A DNA stretch of 7,836 bases. Origin: Desulfovibrio sp. (GTDB lineage: Bacteria > Desulfobacterota > Desulfovibrionia > Desulfovibrionales > Desulfovibrionaceae). The notes under the pieces were generated by a model. It ran no database searches. It saw nothing but the letters and a program-made list of their open reading frames with translations, and was not told the origin of the DNA. The stretch covers positions 1 to 7,836 of the forward strand of contig JAIRTI010000229.1 of assembly GCA_031255035.1 (NCBI GenBank), given 5' to 3'. Shown here piece after piece: positions 1 to 7,096 of this stretch (position 1 is its first letter; the number at the start of each line of letters is the position of its first letter). A program made the translations under genes and the position numbers.

Positions 1-1533
1 GCCCAGACCGGCACGGGCAAGACGGCCGCTTTCGGCATTCCCATTCTTGAAAAAATTCAGGTCAAAAATAAAAAGCCCCAGGCTCTGGTCCTGTGCCCGA
101 CCAGGGAACTGGCCATCCAGGTGGCGGAGGAAATCGGCTCACTCGCCGCCCGCAAGCGGGGGGTCTTTGTCCTGCCGATATACGGCGGCCAGCCCATTGA
201 GCGTCAATTCCGGGCTCTGAGCAAAGGCGCGCACGTCATCGTGGGCACCCCCGGCCGGGTGATGGACCACCTGGAGCGCGGCGCCCTGCGCTTTGACGAT
301 GTCGGCATCGCCGTGCTGGACGAAGCCGACGAGATGCTGGACATGGGCTTTCGCGACGATATTGAAATGATACTTGAACAAGCCCCGCCAAATTGCCAGA
401 AAGTCTTTTTTTCCGCGACCATGCCGCCGGAAATCATGGATATGTCCAAGCGCTTTCTGCATGATCCGGACATTTTGCGGATCACCAGGAAACTTCTGAC
501 CGTGCCGACCATAGAGCAGGTCTATTATGAAGTGAAGCCGCACCAGAAAATGGACGCCTTGTGCCGGGTGCTTGATACCCAGGGCTTTCGCAAGGCCCTG
601 GTCTTTTGTTCGACCAAGCGGAGCGTTGACGAGGTCTCGACCCACCTGCAGACGCGCGGCTATCAGGCGGACGCCTTGCACGGCAACCTGGCCCAGACCC
701 AGAGGGATCGGGTCATGGGGCGCTTCCGCTCCGGCGGCATTGAGATTCTGGTAGCCACGGACGTTGCGGCGCGGGGCATCGATGTCGACGACGTGGACGC
801 GGTCATCAATTACGACATCCCCAACGACGTGGAAAACTACGTGCACCGCATCGGCCGCACGGGCCGCGCCGGCAGGGCCGGCAACGCCTTTACCTTTGTG
901 ACGGCCCGTGAGCATTACAAGCTTCGCGACATCATCCGCTACACCAAGGCGCGTATCGAGCAGAGCCGCCTGCCCACCCTGCGCGACGTCAGCAACATCC
1001 GCACCACAAGGCTGATGGACGAGGTGCGGTCCGCCATTGAAGCCGGGTCGCTTGAGCGCTATACGAATCTGGTGGAGCAGTTCCTGGATGACGACAGTAC
1101 CAGCATGGACATGGCCGCGGCCTTGCTCAAACTGTTGATGCAGCGCGACTTCGGCCGGCAGGAGCAACAGGACGCCGAAAGCGAGCGCAAAAACTGGCGC
1201 GAGGATCACAGCGGCAGGGTGGCCGAACGCCTGTCCGGCAAACGCCCCAAGGGCAGGGACGAGCGGGGCGCTTTTCAGCGTTCACGGGGCCCGGTGGTGC
1301 GCCTCTTTTTCAATGTCGGCAGCAATATGCAGGTGGCGCCCCGGGATCTGGTTGGGGCCATTGCCGGTGAAACCGGCATTCCCGGCCGGGCCATCGGCGC
1401 CATTGAAATTCACGATCGCTTTTCCTTCGTGGATATCCCCGAGGGCATGGCCGATGACGTCATCGCGGTCATGAGCAACAGCCAGATACGCGGTTTCCGG
1501 GTGGCCGTCGAAAAGGCCGTGCCCAAGGCCTGA
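1..1533 (+). CDS. deaD: DEAD-box ATP-dependent RNA helicase, DeaD/CsdA type (5'-truncated by window edge)
   Basis: ATP-dependent RNA unwinding enzyme of the DeaD/CsdA group, which remodels structured RNA during ribosome assembly, mRNA turnover and cold adaptation in the cytoplasm. The frame is open from base 1, so the start codon and Q motif lie upstream; 510 residues are present. Visible helicase motifs, numbered from the window edge: motif I AQTGTGKT (1-8), Ia PTRELAIQ (33-40), TPGR (83-86), DEAD (107-110), SAT (138-140), VFCSTK (201-206), ATDVAARGID (252-261) and HRIGRTGR (282-289). After a basic linker (about 390-430), residues 433-506 match the DbpA/CsdA RNA-binding domain, including the stretch GIPGRAIGAIEIHDRFSFVD. 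All catalytic motifs are intact. This C-terminal domain favours DeaD/CsdA over RhlE or SrmB; DbpA carries a related domain, so the symbol is likely rather than certain. The gene ends at TGA 1531-1533, 111 bases before glyQ. Confidence 0.93.
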   Translation, partial: AQTGTGKTAAFGIPILEKIQVKNKKPQALVLCPTRELAIQVAEEIGSLAARKRGVFVLPIYGGQPIERQFRALSKGAHVIVGTPGRVMDHLERGALRFDDVGIAVLDEADEMLDMGFRDDIEMILEQAPPNCQKVFFSATMPPEIMDMSKRFLHDPDILRITRKLLTVPTIEQVYYEVKPHQKMDALCRVLDTQGFRKALVFCSTKRSVDEVSTHLQTRGYQADALHGNLAQTQRDRVMGRFRSGGIEILVATDVAARGIDVDDVDAVINYDIPNDVENYVHRIGRTGRAGRAGNAFTFVTAREHYKLRDIIRYTKARIEQSRLPTLRDVSNIRTTRLMDEVRSAIEAGSLERYTNLVEQFLDDDSTSMDMAAALLKLLMQRDFGRQEQQDAESERKNWREDHSGRVAERLSGKRPKGRDERGAFQRSRGPVVRLFFNVGSNMQVAPRDLVGAIAGETGIPGRAIGAIEIHDRFSFVDIPEGMADDVIAVMSNSQIRGFRVAVEKAVPKA

Positions 1534-1535
1534 AC

Positions 1536-1569
1536 TGTCGGCGCTTGCCATCCGGGCGAGGCTATGACA
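1536..1569 (+). other. Imperfect stem-loop just after the deaD stop
   Basis: TGTC (1536-1539) can pair with GACA (1566-1569), GC (1541-1542) with GC (1561-1562), and CTTGCC (1544-1549) with GGCGAG (1555-1560, one G-T wobble), leaving a 5-base loop. It begins two bases after the helicase stop. It is followed by A residues rather than T residues, so it is not a classic intrinsic terminator. It could protect the 3' end of the deaD mRNA or be a chance structure. The pairing was found by eye; no folding energy was calculated. Confidence 0.35.
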
Positions 1570-1596
1570 AAAAACGAGGTGTCCGGCAGAGGCGCC

Positions 1597-1620
1597 CCGG
1601 TTTCCAAGTCCGGTTTTTTT
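1597..1620 (+). terminator. Weak candidate intrinsic terminator between deaD and glyQ
   Basis: CCGG (1597-1600) can pair with CCGG (1610-1613) across a 9-base loop, and is followed at once by seven T residues (1614-1620). A further CCGG at 1583-1586 offers an alternative partner. The T run in the right place suggests termination of deaD transcription or attenuation ahead of glyQ. A 4-bp stem is short, however, so this remains a weak call. Confidence 0.3.
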
Positions 1621-1635
1621 CTTCGCTTAACTCAT

Positions 1636-1639
1636 GGAG
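1636..1639 (+). promoter_or_regulatory. Ribosome binding site that fixes the glyQ start
   Basis: GGAG (1636-1639) lies five bases before GTG 1645. The upstream in-frame ATG at 1564 has no comparable Shine-Dalgarno sequence and sits inside a stem-loop. This site, together with the usual N-terminus of the family, supports the GTG as the true start. Confidence 0.75.
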
Positions 1640-1644
1640 AGACC

Positions 1645-2517
1645 GTGTATTTTCAAAACATGATTCTCACTCTGCAAAATTTCTGGGCCTCGCGGGGCTG
1701 CGTTGTCGAGCAATCCTACGACGTGGAGTGCGGAGCGGGCACCTTCAACCCGGCCACCTTTCTGCGCGTTATCGGCCCGGAACCCTGGAACGTCGCCTAC
1801 GTGGAAGCCTCGCGCAGGCCCACTGACGGCCGCTATGGGGAAAACCCCAACCGGCTTCAGCATTATTTTCAGTTCCAGGTTATCCTGAAACCCTCGCCGG
1901 ACAATGTTCTTGAAGTGTACCAGGAGAGCCTGGCCGCCCTTGGCGTCAACGCGGCGGAACATGACATCCGCTTTGTTGAGGACGACTGGGAATCGCCCAC
2001 TCTCGGCGCCTGGGGGCTTGGCTGGGAAGTCTGGCTCAACGGCATGGAAGTGACCCAGTTTACTTACTTCCAGCAGGTGGGCGGCATCGATCTGGCCCCG
2101 GTCAGCGCCGAGATTACCTACGGCCTTGAGCGGCTGTGCATGTATCTTCAGGAAAAGGAGTCCATCTACGACCTCGCCTGGAACGAGCGCGTCACCTACG
2201 GCCAGCTTTACCACCAGAACGAAGTGGAGCAGTCCCGCTTCAATTTCGAGGCGTCCGATCCCGAGATGCTCCTGCGTCACTTCAACGACTTTGAAAAAGA
2301 AGCGCTGCTGCTCGTGGATCAGGGACTGCTCATGCCCGCCTACGATCATACCATGAAAGCCTCGCACACTTTCAACCTGCTGGACGCCAGGGGGGCCATC
2401 TCCATAACCGAACGCACCGGCTATATCGGCAGGGTGCGCAATCTCGCCTCGTCCGTGGCCAGACTGTACGCGCAACAACGCAAGAATATGCAATATCCGC
2501 TTCTGCGCGCGGAATAA
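1645..2517 (+). CDS. glyQ: Glycyl-tRNA synthetase alpha subunit (GTG start)
   Basis: Catalytic alpha subunit of the heterotetrameric (alpha2beta2) class II glycyl-tRNA synthetase, which activates glycine with ATP and charges tRNA-Gly in the cytoplasm. The 290-residue product has the usual family length (E. coli about 300). It carries family hallmarks: [14 protein letters not shown] (28-41), [20 protein letters not shown] (56-75), [20 protein letters not shown] (110-129), [18 protein letters not shown] (130-147) and the motif-3 region EITYGLER (156-163) with its conserved arginine. I chose GTG 1645 because GGAG lies five bases upstream and because the resulting [14 protein letters not shown] matches the short N-terminus I recall for this subunit. 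Starting at ATG 1564 would add 27 residues with no family counterpart. The next gene is the beta subunit, 49 bases downstream, so the two are almost certainly co-transcribed. No T-box leader is visible upstream. Confidence 0.97.
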   Translation: MYFQNMILTLQNFWASRGCVVEQSYDVECGAGTFNPATFLRVIGPEPWNVAYVEASRRPTDGRYGENPNRLQHYFQFQVILKPSPDNVLEVYQESLAALGVNAAEHDIRFVEDDWESPTLGAWGLGWEVWLNGMEVTQFTYFQQVGGIDLAPVSAEITYGLERLCMYLQEKESIYDLAWNERVTYGQLYHQNEVEQSRFNFEASDPEMLLRHFNDFEKEALLLVDQGLLMPAYDHTMKASHTFNLLDARGAISITERTGYIGRVRNLASSVARLYAQQRKNMQYPLLRAE

Positions 2518-2566
2518 CGGCCCCCGGCGTTTTCCGTTTTTTATGGACCTGTTAAAAGGATAGCAC

Positions 2567-4684
2567 ATGCCTGCTTTTGTTCTTGAAATCGGCGTTGAAG
2601 AACTGCCGGCGCATTTTCTGGCCCAGACGGAAAAAGAACTGGCCGCGCGCTTCGGCGCCGCCCTGGCGGATACGGGCCTTTGCTTCAGCGGCCTGTTGGC
2701 CTGCTCGACCCCCAGGCGGCTGACCCTTTTTCTTGAGCATGTTGACGAGGCCTCGGCCAGCCGCGAGGAAGTGATCATGGGGCCGCCCCTCAAGACCGCG
2801 TTTGACGTGGGCGGCCGTCCCACCAGGGCCGCCGAGGGCTTTGCCAAAAACCAGGGCGTGATCCTGGAGGAGACCTTTACGCAAGATACGGAAAAAGGCC
2901 CGTATCTCGCCGTCCTCAAACGCATGGGCGGGCAGCGCGCCCTGACCCTGCTCGCGGACATCTGCCCGGCGCTCATCCAGGGGCTGCCTTTTCCGAAAAA
3001 GATGAAGTGGGGAGACGGCGACTTCACCTTTGCCCGCCCCATTCGCTGGATATTGGCGCTGCTGGGCGGGGAGGTGGTGCCCTTCAGCGCGGGCGGCGTG
3101 GAATCGGACAGAACAAGCAGAGGGCATCGCGTCCACGGGCCGGGCCCGTTGATCCTGGAGCAGGCCTCCGACTATTTCCGGGTGATGGCGGAGCAAGGCG
3201 CCGTCGTGGTCAGCGGCCAGGAGCGCCGCCGGATCATCCTTGAACGGGGAACGGCTCTCGCTCAGGAAAAAAAGGGAACGGTCCTCTGGAAAGAGGCTCT
3301 GCTGGAAGAGGTGCAGGGCTTGTGCGAACACCCGACGCCCATCCTGGGCGCCTTTGACCCGGCTTTTCTTGAGGTGCCCCGCCAGGTGCTCTTGACCAGC
3401 ATGGAAAGCCATCAGAAAAGTTTCGGGCTGGAAGGCGAAAACGGCCGGTTGCTGCCCTATTTCCTGACGGTTCTGAACATGACCCCGCCTGATGAGAGGC
3501 TGGTGCGCAAAGGCTGGGAGCGGGTGCTGCGCGCGCGCCTTGAAGACGCCCGGTTTTTCTGGAAAAGCGACCTGGACAAGGGGAGCTTCGAGCCCTGGCT
3601 CGAAGCGCTTGATTCCGTGATTTTTCTGGCGGCTCTCGGCAGTATGGGCGACAAATGCCGCCGTATCGAACGCCTGTGCGCATGGCTGTATGACAATGTC
3701 CGGCTGAACGATCCCGAGGCCGCCGGGCTGCTCGGCAAAGAGGAGGCCATGCGGGCCGGCCGGCTGTGCAAAGCGGACCTCGTATCGGAAATGGTCAAGG
3801 AATTCGATACCCTTCAAGGGGTCATGGGCGCCATTTACGCCGGACGCTTCGGCGAAAGCGCCCTGGTCGCCGAAGGCATCGGCGAGCAGTATCTGCCGGC
3901 CGGGCCGGACAGCCCGGTGCCGGGCTCGTTGTGCGGGGCCTTCATCTCCATTGCGGACAAGGCGGATACCCTGGCCGGCTGCTTCGGCCTCGGTCTTATT
4001 CCCACCGGCGCCGCCGACCCCTACGCCCTGCGCCGGGCCTGCCTGGGCATCGCCCGGATTGCGCAGGAAAAGGGCCTGCGCTTCGAAGTCTCCGAGCTTT
4101 TCGCCGAAGCCATGCGCAATCACGGCGACAGGAAATGGAAGTTCCTGCCCGAGCAGGCGCTCCCCCGTTTGCAGGACTTTTTCACCTTGCGTCTGAAAAA
4201 CCACCTCATGGCCGCAGGCGCCGAAACATTGCTGGCCGAAGCCGTGCTCCAGGCCGGGGCCGACGACGTCTGGGCCGTTGACGCCCGGCTGCGCGCCCTT
4301 GAAGCCTTCAGCCGGGATGAGGATTTTGCCCAAAGCGTGCTGACCTTCAAGCGCGCCGCCAATATCATCCGCAAGCAGGGGCAGGAGGAAGACCCCGCCC
4401 TGACCGGCAAGTACCAGACCATCCTTTTTGCCGACCCGGCGGAAAAGGCCCTGGCCGCCGAGCTTGAACGCATTACCCCGCTTTTCAAAGAGCTGTGGGA
4501 AAAAGACGCCTACGCCGACTTGTTCGCCCTGCTTCGCGATCTCAGACCCTTTGTCGACGCTTTTTTTGAGCAGGTCATGGTCATGTGCGAGGATGAAGGC
4601 TTGCGCGCGAACCGCCTCAATCTGCTTCAGGCCCTGGTCAACCGCCTCGGACGCCTGGCCGACTTTTCAGCCTTGCAGATGTAA
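2567..4684 (+). CDS. glyS: Glycyl-tRNA synthetase beta subunit
   Basis: Beta subunit of tetrameric glycyl-tRNA synthetase, responsible mainly for tRNA-Gly recognition and partnered with the alpha subunit encoded just upstream. The 705-residue product compares with about 690 in E. coli. Recognisable stretches are the N-terminal FVLEIGVEELPAHFL (4-18), STPRRLTLF (47-55), GPPLKTAFD (72-80), FPKKMKWGDGDFTFARPIRW (142-161), MESHQKSFGL (279-288), LRARLEDARFFWKSD (321-335), and the HD-like region with ADKADTLAGCFG and DPYALRRACLGIARI (463-498). The C-terminal part (about 585-700, with LTFKRAANIIRK and FFEQVMVMCEDEGLRANRL) is a DALR-type anticodon-binding domain. ATG 2567 is preceded by AAAGGA (2555-2560) at six bases. 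The reading frame is intact. The 49-base gap to glyQ holds no convincing terminator. After the stop there is a long non-coding gap, so the operon probably ends here. Confidence 0.97.
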   Translation: MPAFVLEIGVEELPAHFLAQTEKELAARFGAALADTGLCFSGLLACSTPRRLTLFLEHVDEASASREEVIMGPPLKTAFDVGGRPTRAAEGFAKNQGVILEETFTQDTEKGPYLAVLKRMGGQRALTLLADICPALIQGLPFPKKMKWGDGDFTFARPIRWILALLGGEVVPFSAGGVESDRTSRGHRVHGPGPLILEQASDYFRVMAEQGAVVVSGQERRRIILERGTALAQEKKGTVLWKEALLEEVQGLCEHPTPILGAFDPAFLEVPRQVLLTSMESHQKSFGLEGENGRLLPYFLTVLNMTPPDERLVRKGWERVLRARLEDARFFWKSDLDKGSFEPWLEALDSVIFLAALGSMGDKCRRIERLCAWLYDNVRLNDPEAAGLLGKEEAMRAGRLCKADLVSEMVKEFDTLQGVMGAIYAGRFGESALVAEGIGEQYLPAGPDSPVPGSLCGAFISIADKADTLAGCFGLGLIPTGAADPYALRRACLGIARIAQEKGLRFEVSELFAEAMRNHGDRKWKFLPEQALPRLQDFFTLRLKNHLMAAGAETLLAEAVLQAGADDVWAVDARLRALEAFSRDEDFAQSVLTFKRAANIIRKQGQEEDPALTGKYQTILFADPAEKALAAELERITPLFKELWEKDAYADLFALLRDLRPFVDAFFEQVMVMCEDEGLRANRLNLLQALVNRLGRLADFSALQM

Positions 4685-4698
4685 AGGACTTTAGGCGA

Positions 4699-4718
4699 CG
4701 GACCCGGCGAACGGGCCG
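4699..4718 (+). other. Short GC-rich stem-loop after glyS
   Basis: CGG (4699-4701), a bulged A (4702) and CCCG (4703-4706) pair with CGGG (4712-4715) and CCG (4716-4718) around the loop GCGAA. It starts 14 bases after the glyS stop. The bases that follow are CAAAAAG, not a T run, so it lacks the U-tract of an intrinsic terminator on this strand. It may mark the glyS mRNA 3' end by other means, or mean nothing. Confidence 0.35.
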
Positions 4719-4774
4719 CAAAAAGCTCATAATAAAAATTGCTGCAGGAGAGTGGAAAGACTGTACTTTTTTTG

Positions 4775-4801
4775 CATCTTGTCGTATATGTGACGGAGAT
4801 G
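4775..4801. promoter_or_regulatory. Imperfect dyad in the dsbD leader, possible operator or RNA hairpin
   Basis: CATCT (4775-4779) is complementary to AGATG (4797-4801), and GTC (4781-4783) to GAC (4792-4794), around a centre containing ATAT. It lies about 135 bases before the dsbD-like start, in an AT-richer part of the gap where a promoter would be expected. I could not find a convincing -35/-10 pair: TTGTCG (4779-4784) followed after 17 bases by TAAATA (4802-4807) is the best and is poor. It could be a regulator site or a hairpin in the leader; the call is speculative. Confidence 0.25.
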
Positions 4802-4841
4802 TAAATATCATGGAGCCTGTTTACTTTGAAAAACACTGAGT

Positions 4842-4877
4842 TAAGGAAGCGCTGTTTTTCGTTTTTGCCAGGGACAA
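4842..4877 (+). repeat. Dispersed 36-base repeat, copy A (dsbD leader)
   Basis: This stretch begins TAAGGAAGCGCTG, continues through two T runs (TTTTTCGTTTTT) and ends CAGGGACAA. It matches the reverse complement of 7712-7747 at 31 of 36 positions with no gaps. Bases 4845-4868 also match 7619-7643 in direct orientation at 22 of 24 positions with one inserted base. Similarity to copy C stops sharply after 4877. The copy lies 60 bases before the dsbD-like start codon, so it is probably in the leader. Its TGTTTTTC (4853-4860) can also pair with GAAAAACA (4828-4835) just upstream. Three copies in under 8 kb suggest a family scattered through the genome. Confidence 0.75.
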
Positions 4878-4920
4878 ACCGTACTCGTCAGTTCCCGTTC
4901 GTCCTGTGTTTTCGTCCCTG
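4869..4920 (+). other. Possible stem-loop ahead of the dsbD-like start
   Basis: CAGGGAC (4869-4875) is a perfect complement of GTCCCTG (4914-4920), separated by 38 bases and ending 16 bases before the ATG at 4937. If formed in the mRNA it would sit immediately upstream of the ribosome binding region. A 7-bp match over this distance can arise by chance, so this is only noted as a possibility. Confidence 0.25.
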
Positions 4921-4936
4921 ATGCCGGGGTCTTGCC

Positions 4937-7096
4937 ATGCGTCTTTTTTGGTCTTTGTTGTTTTTTCTGATCACCGCCGCCGGTCCTTTGGCCGGTTCGG
5001 CCCATGCCTTTCCGGGCGCCAACTGCGTCATATATTGGAAAGCGTATACTCTTGACGCCGCCCCGGGCCCCGGACAGGAAGGCGTCCCGGGTTTTTACGA
5101 TCTTTCGGCCGACAAAGCCGGCGGCAAACGGCTTCTCCTGGCCCTGACCCTGGCGCCGCCCGAAGGCGAATACCTGTACGGCGTCGAGACCACGGACGGC
5201 CTTCCCACCACGGTTGAAGCCTTTTTTGCCCCCTTGTCCGCCTTTCCGATGCAGCCCATGAGCGCCGCCGACATCAATCAGCTCATGGAAAGCCGGGGTC
5301 ATGCGCTGCCGGTGCGGGCACCTTCGGCCCCTCTGAAAAAAGACACGGCCTTTGCCTCCATTTCCCTGCCCGGCAGCGAAGAGGGCAATCCTCCGATTTT
5401 TCCGGGCCCGGTCACCTTCTGGACCGAGCTTCCCTTTGCCCAGGGCCTGGGCGGCGTGGCCGCCAAAGTGACCATGTCCGGACTTTTGTGTTCCGCGACC
5501 AGTTGCACCCCTGTTTCGGGCACCCTTGAACTGGCGTTTTCCGCCTTGGAGATGGCTTCTTTCCCGCCGGCGAAAGCCGAGGCCTGGTGGACGGCCTGGA
5601 CCGAAGGGGAGAGCGTTTTGATTCCGCCTCCCGAAGGCACCGTCGAAGCGGCTTTGTCCCCCGGCATCGATCCCTTTGCCGGCGGCCGGCGTCTGACGCC
5701 GCCAGCCGCGCCGGAGAGCGAAGCGGAAAAGCTGGCAAGGCATGCGGCGGTCTTCTCGACCTTGGCGCCGGCCTTTTTCAATCCCGAGGTCGAAGTGCGG
5801 TTTTTGGGGGAAGCCCTGCTGTTCGGCCTCCTGGCCGGTCTGATCCTCAACCTTATGCCCTGCGTGCTGCCGGTTGTCAGCCTGAAGTTCAGCGCCCTGA
5901 TGGCCGTGACCTCCATGGAGGACAAAAAGCGGCAGGCCGGGGCCTTCCGCGTGCACTGCCTGATTTTTGCCCTGGGCATCATGACCTGGTTCCTGGTGCT
6001 TGCCGTCATGCTCGGCGTGGCCGGCTGGGCCTGGGGCGAACTGTTCCAGCGGCCCATCGTCATCGTGCTTCTCGGTCTTATGCTTTTCTTGCTGGCGCTC
6101 AGCCTTTTCGGCGTTTTTTCCCTGCCCATATTCGATCCGAAGATCACCAGGAACGGCCATCCCTATTGGCAGGCCTTTGCCAGCGGCCTTCTGGCGACTT
6201 TGCTGGCAACGCCGTGCAGCGGCCCGCTTCTGGGCGGCGTGCTGGCCTGGGCCATCCTCCAGCCTTTGCCCGTGCTTATCCTGACCATAGCCAGCGTGGG
6301 CGTGGGCATGTCGGCCCCTTATGGCGTCATGGCTTTTTGTCCTGGTCTGGTGCGCCTTTTGCCCAGGCCCGGCGCCTGGACCCTGCGCCTTGAACAGTTG
6401 CTCGCCTTTTTCCTCATGGCCAGCGTTGTCTATCTGGCGACGCTGCTGCCGGACGAGTGGATTCCCGCCTTTTTGTTCAGTCTGTTCGCCGTGGCCTTTG
6501 CCGCCTGGCTCTGGGGACAGATCGGACATTTGCGGGCTGGCCGCCTGAGGCGCTTTATTTCCCGCGCGGTGGCCATCGGCGTGCTGCTCCTGGCTGCGGC
6601 GGCCGGAGTCGCTTCGGTCAATCCGGATCGCACCTGGGAAAAGTTCGAGCCGGAAGTCTTTACGAAGTTGCTGGGCAAAGAGCCCATGCTGCTTGACTTT
6701 ACGGCGGACTGGTGTCCGAGCTGCAAGGCCCTCGAACACACCACTCTGAGCAGGGGCCGCATGGCGGACTTGCGTCGGCGCTATAATGTGCGTACAATAA
6801 GGGTGGATTTGACCAGGAACGCCGAAGCGGGCCAGGAATTATTGAAAGCTTTGAACAGCACGAGCATTCCGGTACTGGCCCTGTTCCCGGAAGGCACGCT
6901 TGCCACCCGGCCGGTGGTGCTGCGTGACTTGGTGACGCCGAAGCAGTTGGAAGAAGCCGCTTCCGCCGCCTTTGCCGGGAAAAATCTGGAGACCTTTCGC
7001 CGGCTGTTGTCCGAAAACGGTCCGCGTGATTTGAACGGGCCATTTACTTACTGGGGGGAGTCATGCCCAATTTTTCCATCCCTACTTCCGCGCTGA
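4937..7096 (+). CDS. dsbD: DsbD/ScsB-family membrane thiol:disulfide interchange protein
   Basis: Predicted inner-membrane reductant conduit that moves electrons from cytoplasmic thioredoxin to periplasmic proteins such as disulfide isomerases or cytochrome c maturation factors. The 719-residue product has a signal peptide (1-24, ending AHA before F25). A large periplasmic domain (about 25-285) follows, with a CSATSC cysteine pair (C185, C190). The membrane core of about eight helices (roughly 291-560) carries the two expected cysteines, in LNLMPCVLPVVSLKF (C309) and ATPCSGPLLGG (C427). The C-terminal thioredoxin-like domain has ADWCPSCK (C593, C596) and a cis-proline in SIPVLALF (P645). All six redox cysteines of the DsbD mechanism are therefore present. 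The periplasmic part is larger than in E. coli DsbD and closer to ScsB, so the symbol describes the family rather than strict orthology. ATG 4937 gives a well-formed signal peptide, although its ribosome site (GGGG near 4925) is modest. The last 11 codons overlap the next gene. Confidence 0.9.
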   Translation: MRLFWSLLFFLITAAGPLAGSAHAFPGANCVIYWKAYTLDAAPGPGQEGVPGFYDLSADKAGGKRLLLALTLAPPEGEYLYGVETTDGLPTTVEAFFAPLSAFPMQPMSAADINQLMESRGHALPVRAPSAPLKKDTAFASISLPGSEEGNPPIFPGPVTFWTELPFAQGLGGVAAKVTMSGLLCSATSCTPVSGTLELAFSALEMASFPPAKAEAWWTAWTEGESVLIPPPEGTVEAALSPGIDPFAGGRRLTPPAAPESEAEKLARHAAVFSTLAPAFFNPEVEVRFLGEALLFGLLAGLILNLMPCVLPVVSLKFSALMAVTSMEDKKRQAGAFRVHCLIFALGIMTWFLVLAVMLGVAGWAWGELFQRPIVIVLLGLMLFLLALSLFGVFSLPIFDPKITRNGHPYWQAFASGLLATLLATPCSGPLLGGVLAWAILQPLPVLILTIASVGVGMSAPYGVMAFCPGLVRLLPRPGAWTLRLEQLLAFFLMASVVYLATLLPDEWIPAFLFSLFAVAFAAWLWGQIGHLRAGRLRRFISRAVAIGVLLLAAAAGVASVNPDRTWEKFEPEVFTKLLGKEPMLLDFTADWCPSCKALEHTTLSRGRMADLRRRYNVRTIRVDLTRNAEAGQELLKALNSTSIPVLALFPEGTLATRPVVLRDLVTPKQLEEAASAAFAGKNLETFRRLLSENGPRDLNGPFTYWGESCPIFPSLLPR
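7053..7060 (+). promoter_or_regulatory. Ribosome binding site for the rod-like gene, inside the dsbD-like coding region
   Basis: A purine run, six G then AG, ends two bases before ATG 7063. Its 5' G residues (7053-7057) stand five bases from the start if paired with the anti-Shine-Dalgarno sequence. It lies within the final codons of the upstream gene, which fits translational coupling of the two. Confidence 0.7.

Noticed and set aside
1564..1644. Upstream ATG start for glyQ adding 27 residues
   Set aside because: There is no good ribosome site, the ATG falls inside a stem-loop, and the extra residues have no counterpart in the family, whereas GTG 1645 has GGAG at five bases.
1534..1644. T-box leader controlling glyQS
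   Set aside because: The gap is too short and the conserved T-box sequence with its specifier hairpin is absent. T-box control of glyQS is mainly a Gram-positive feature.
2518..2566. Terminator between glyQ and glyS
   Set aside because: Only 4 to 5-bp weak pairings such as ACGG/CCGT exist ahead of the T run, and the two subunit genes are expected to be co-transcribed.
2552..4333. 593-codon minus-strand frame across glyS
   Set aside because: It lies wholly opposite a clear glyS and shows no family motif. The same reasoning applies to the minus-strand frames at 1627-3042 and 139-1209.
4761..4776. Sigma-54 promoter upstream of the dsbD-like gene
   Set aside because: TTGCA is present at 4772-4776, but the invariant GG of the -24 element is missing at the required distance.
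4810..4839. Nine-codon open frame (MEPVYFEKH) in the dsbD leader
   Set aside because: The nearest purine-rich site (4795-4798) is 11 bases away, there is no run of regulatory codons, and nothing supports translation.
4841..6739. Long open frame of 632 codons on the minus strand across the dsbD-like gene
   Set aside because: The overlapping + strand frame encodes a protein with signal peptide, membrane helices and all expected redox cysteines. The antisense frame gives low-complexity G, Q, H and R-rich sequence without a recognisable domain, typical of a shadow frame in GC-rich DNA.
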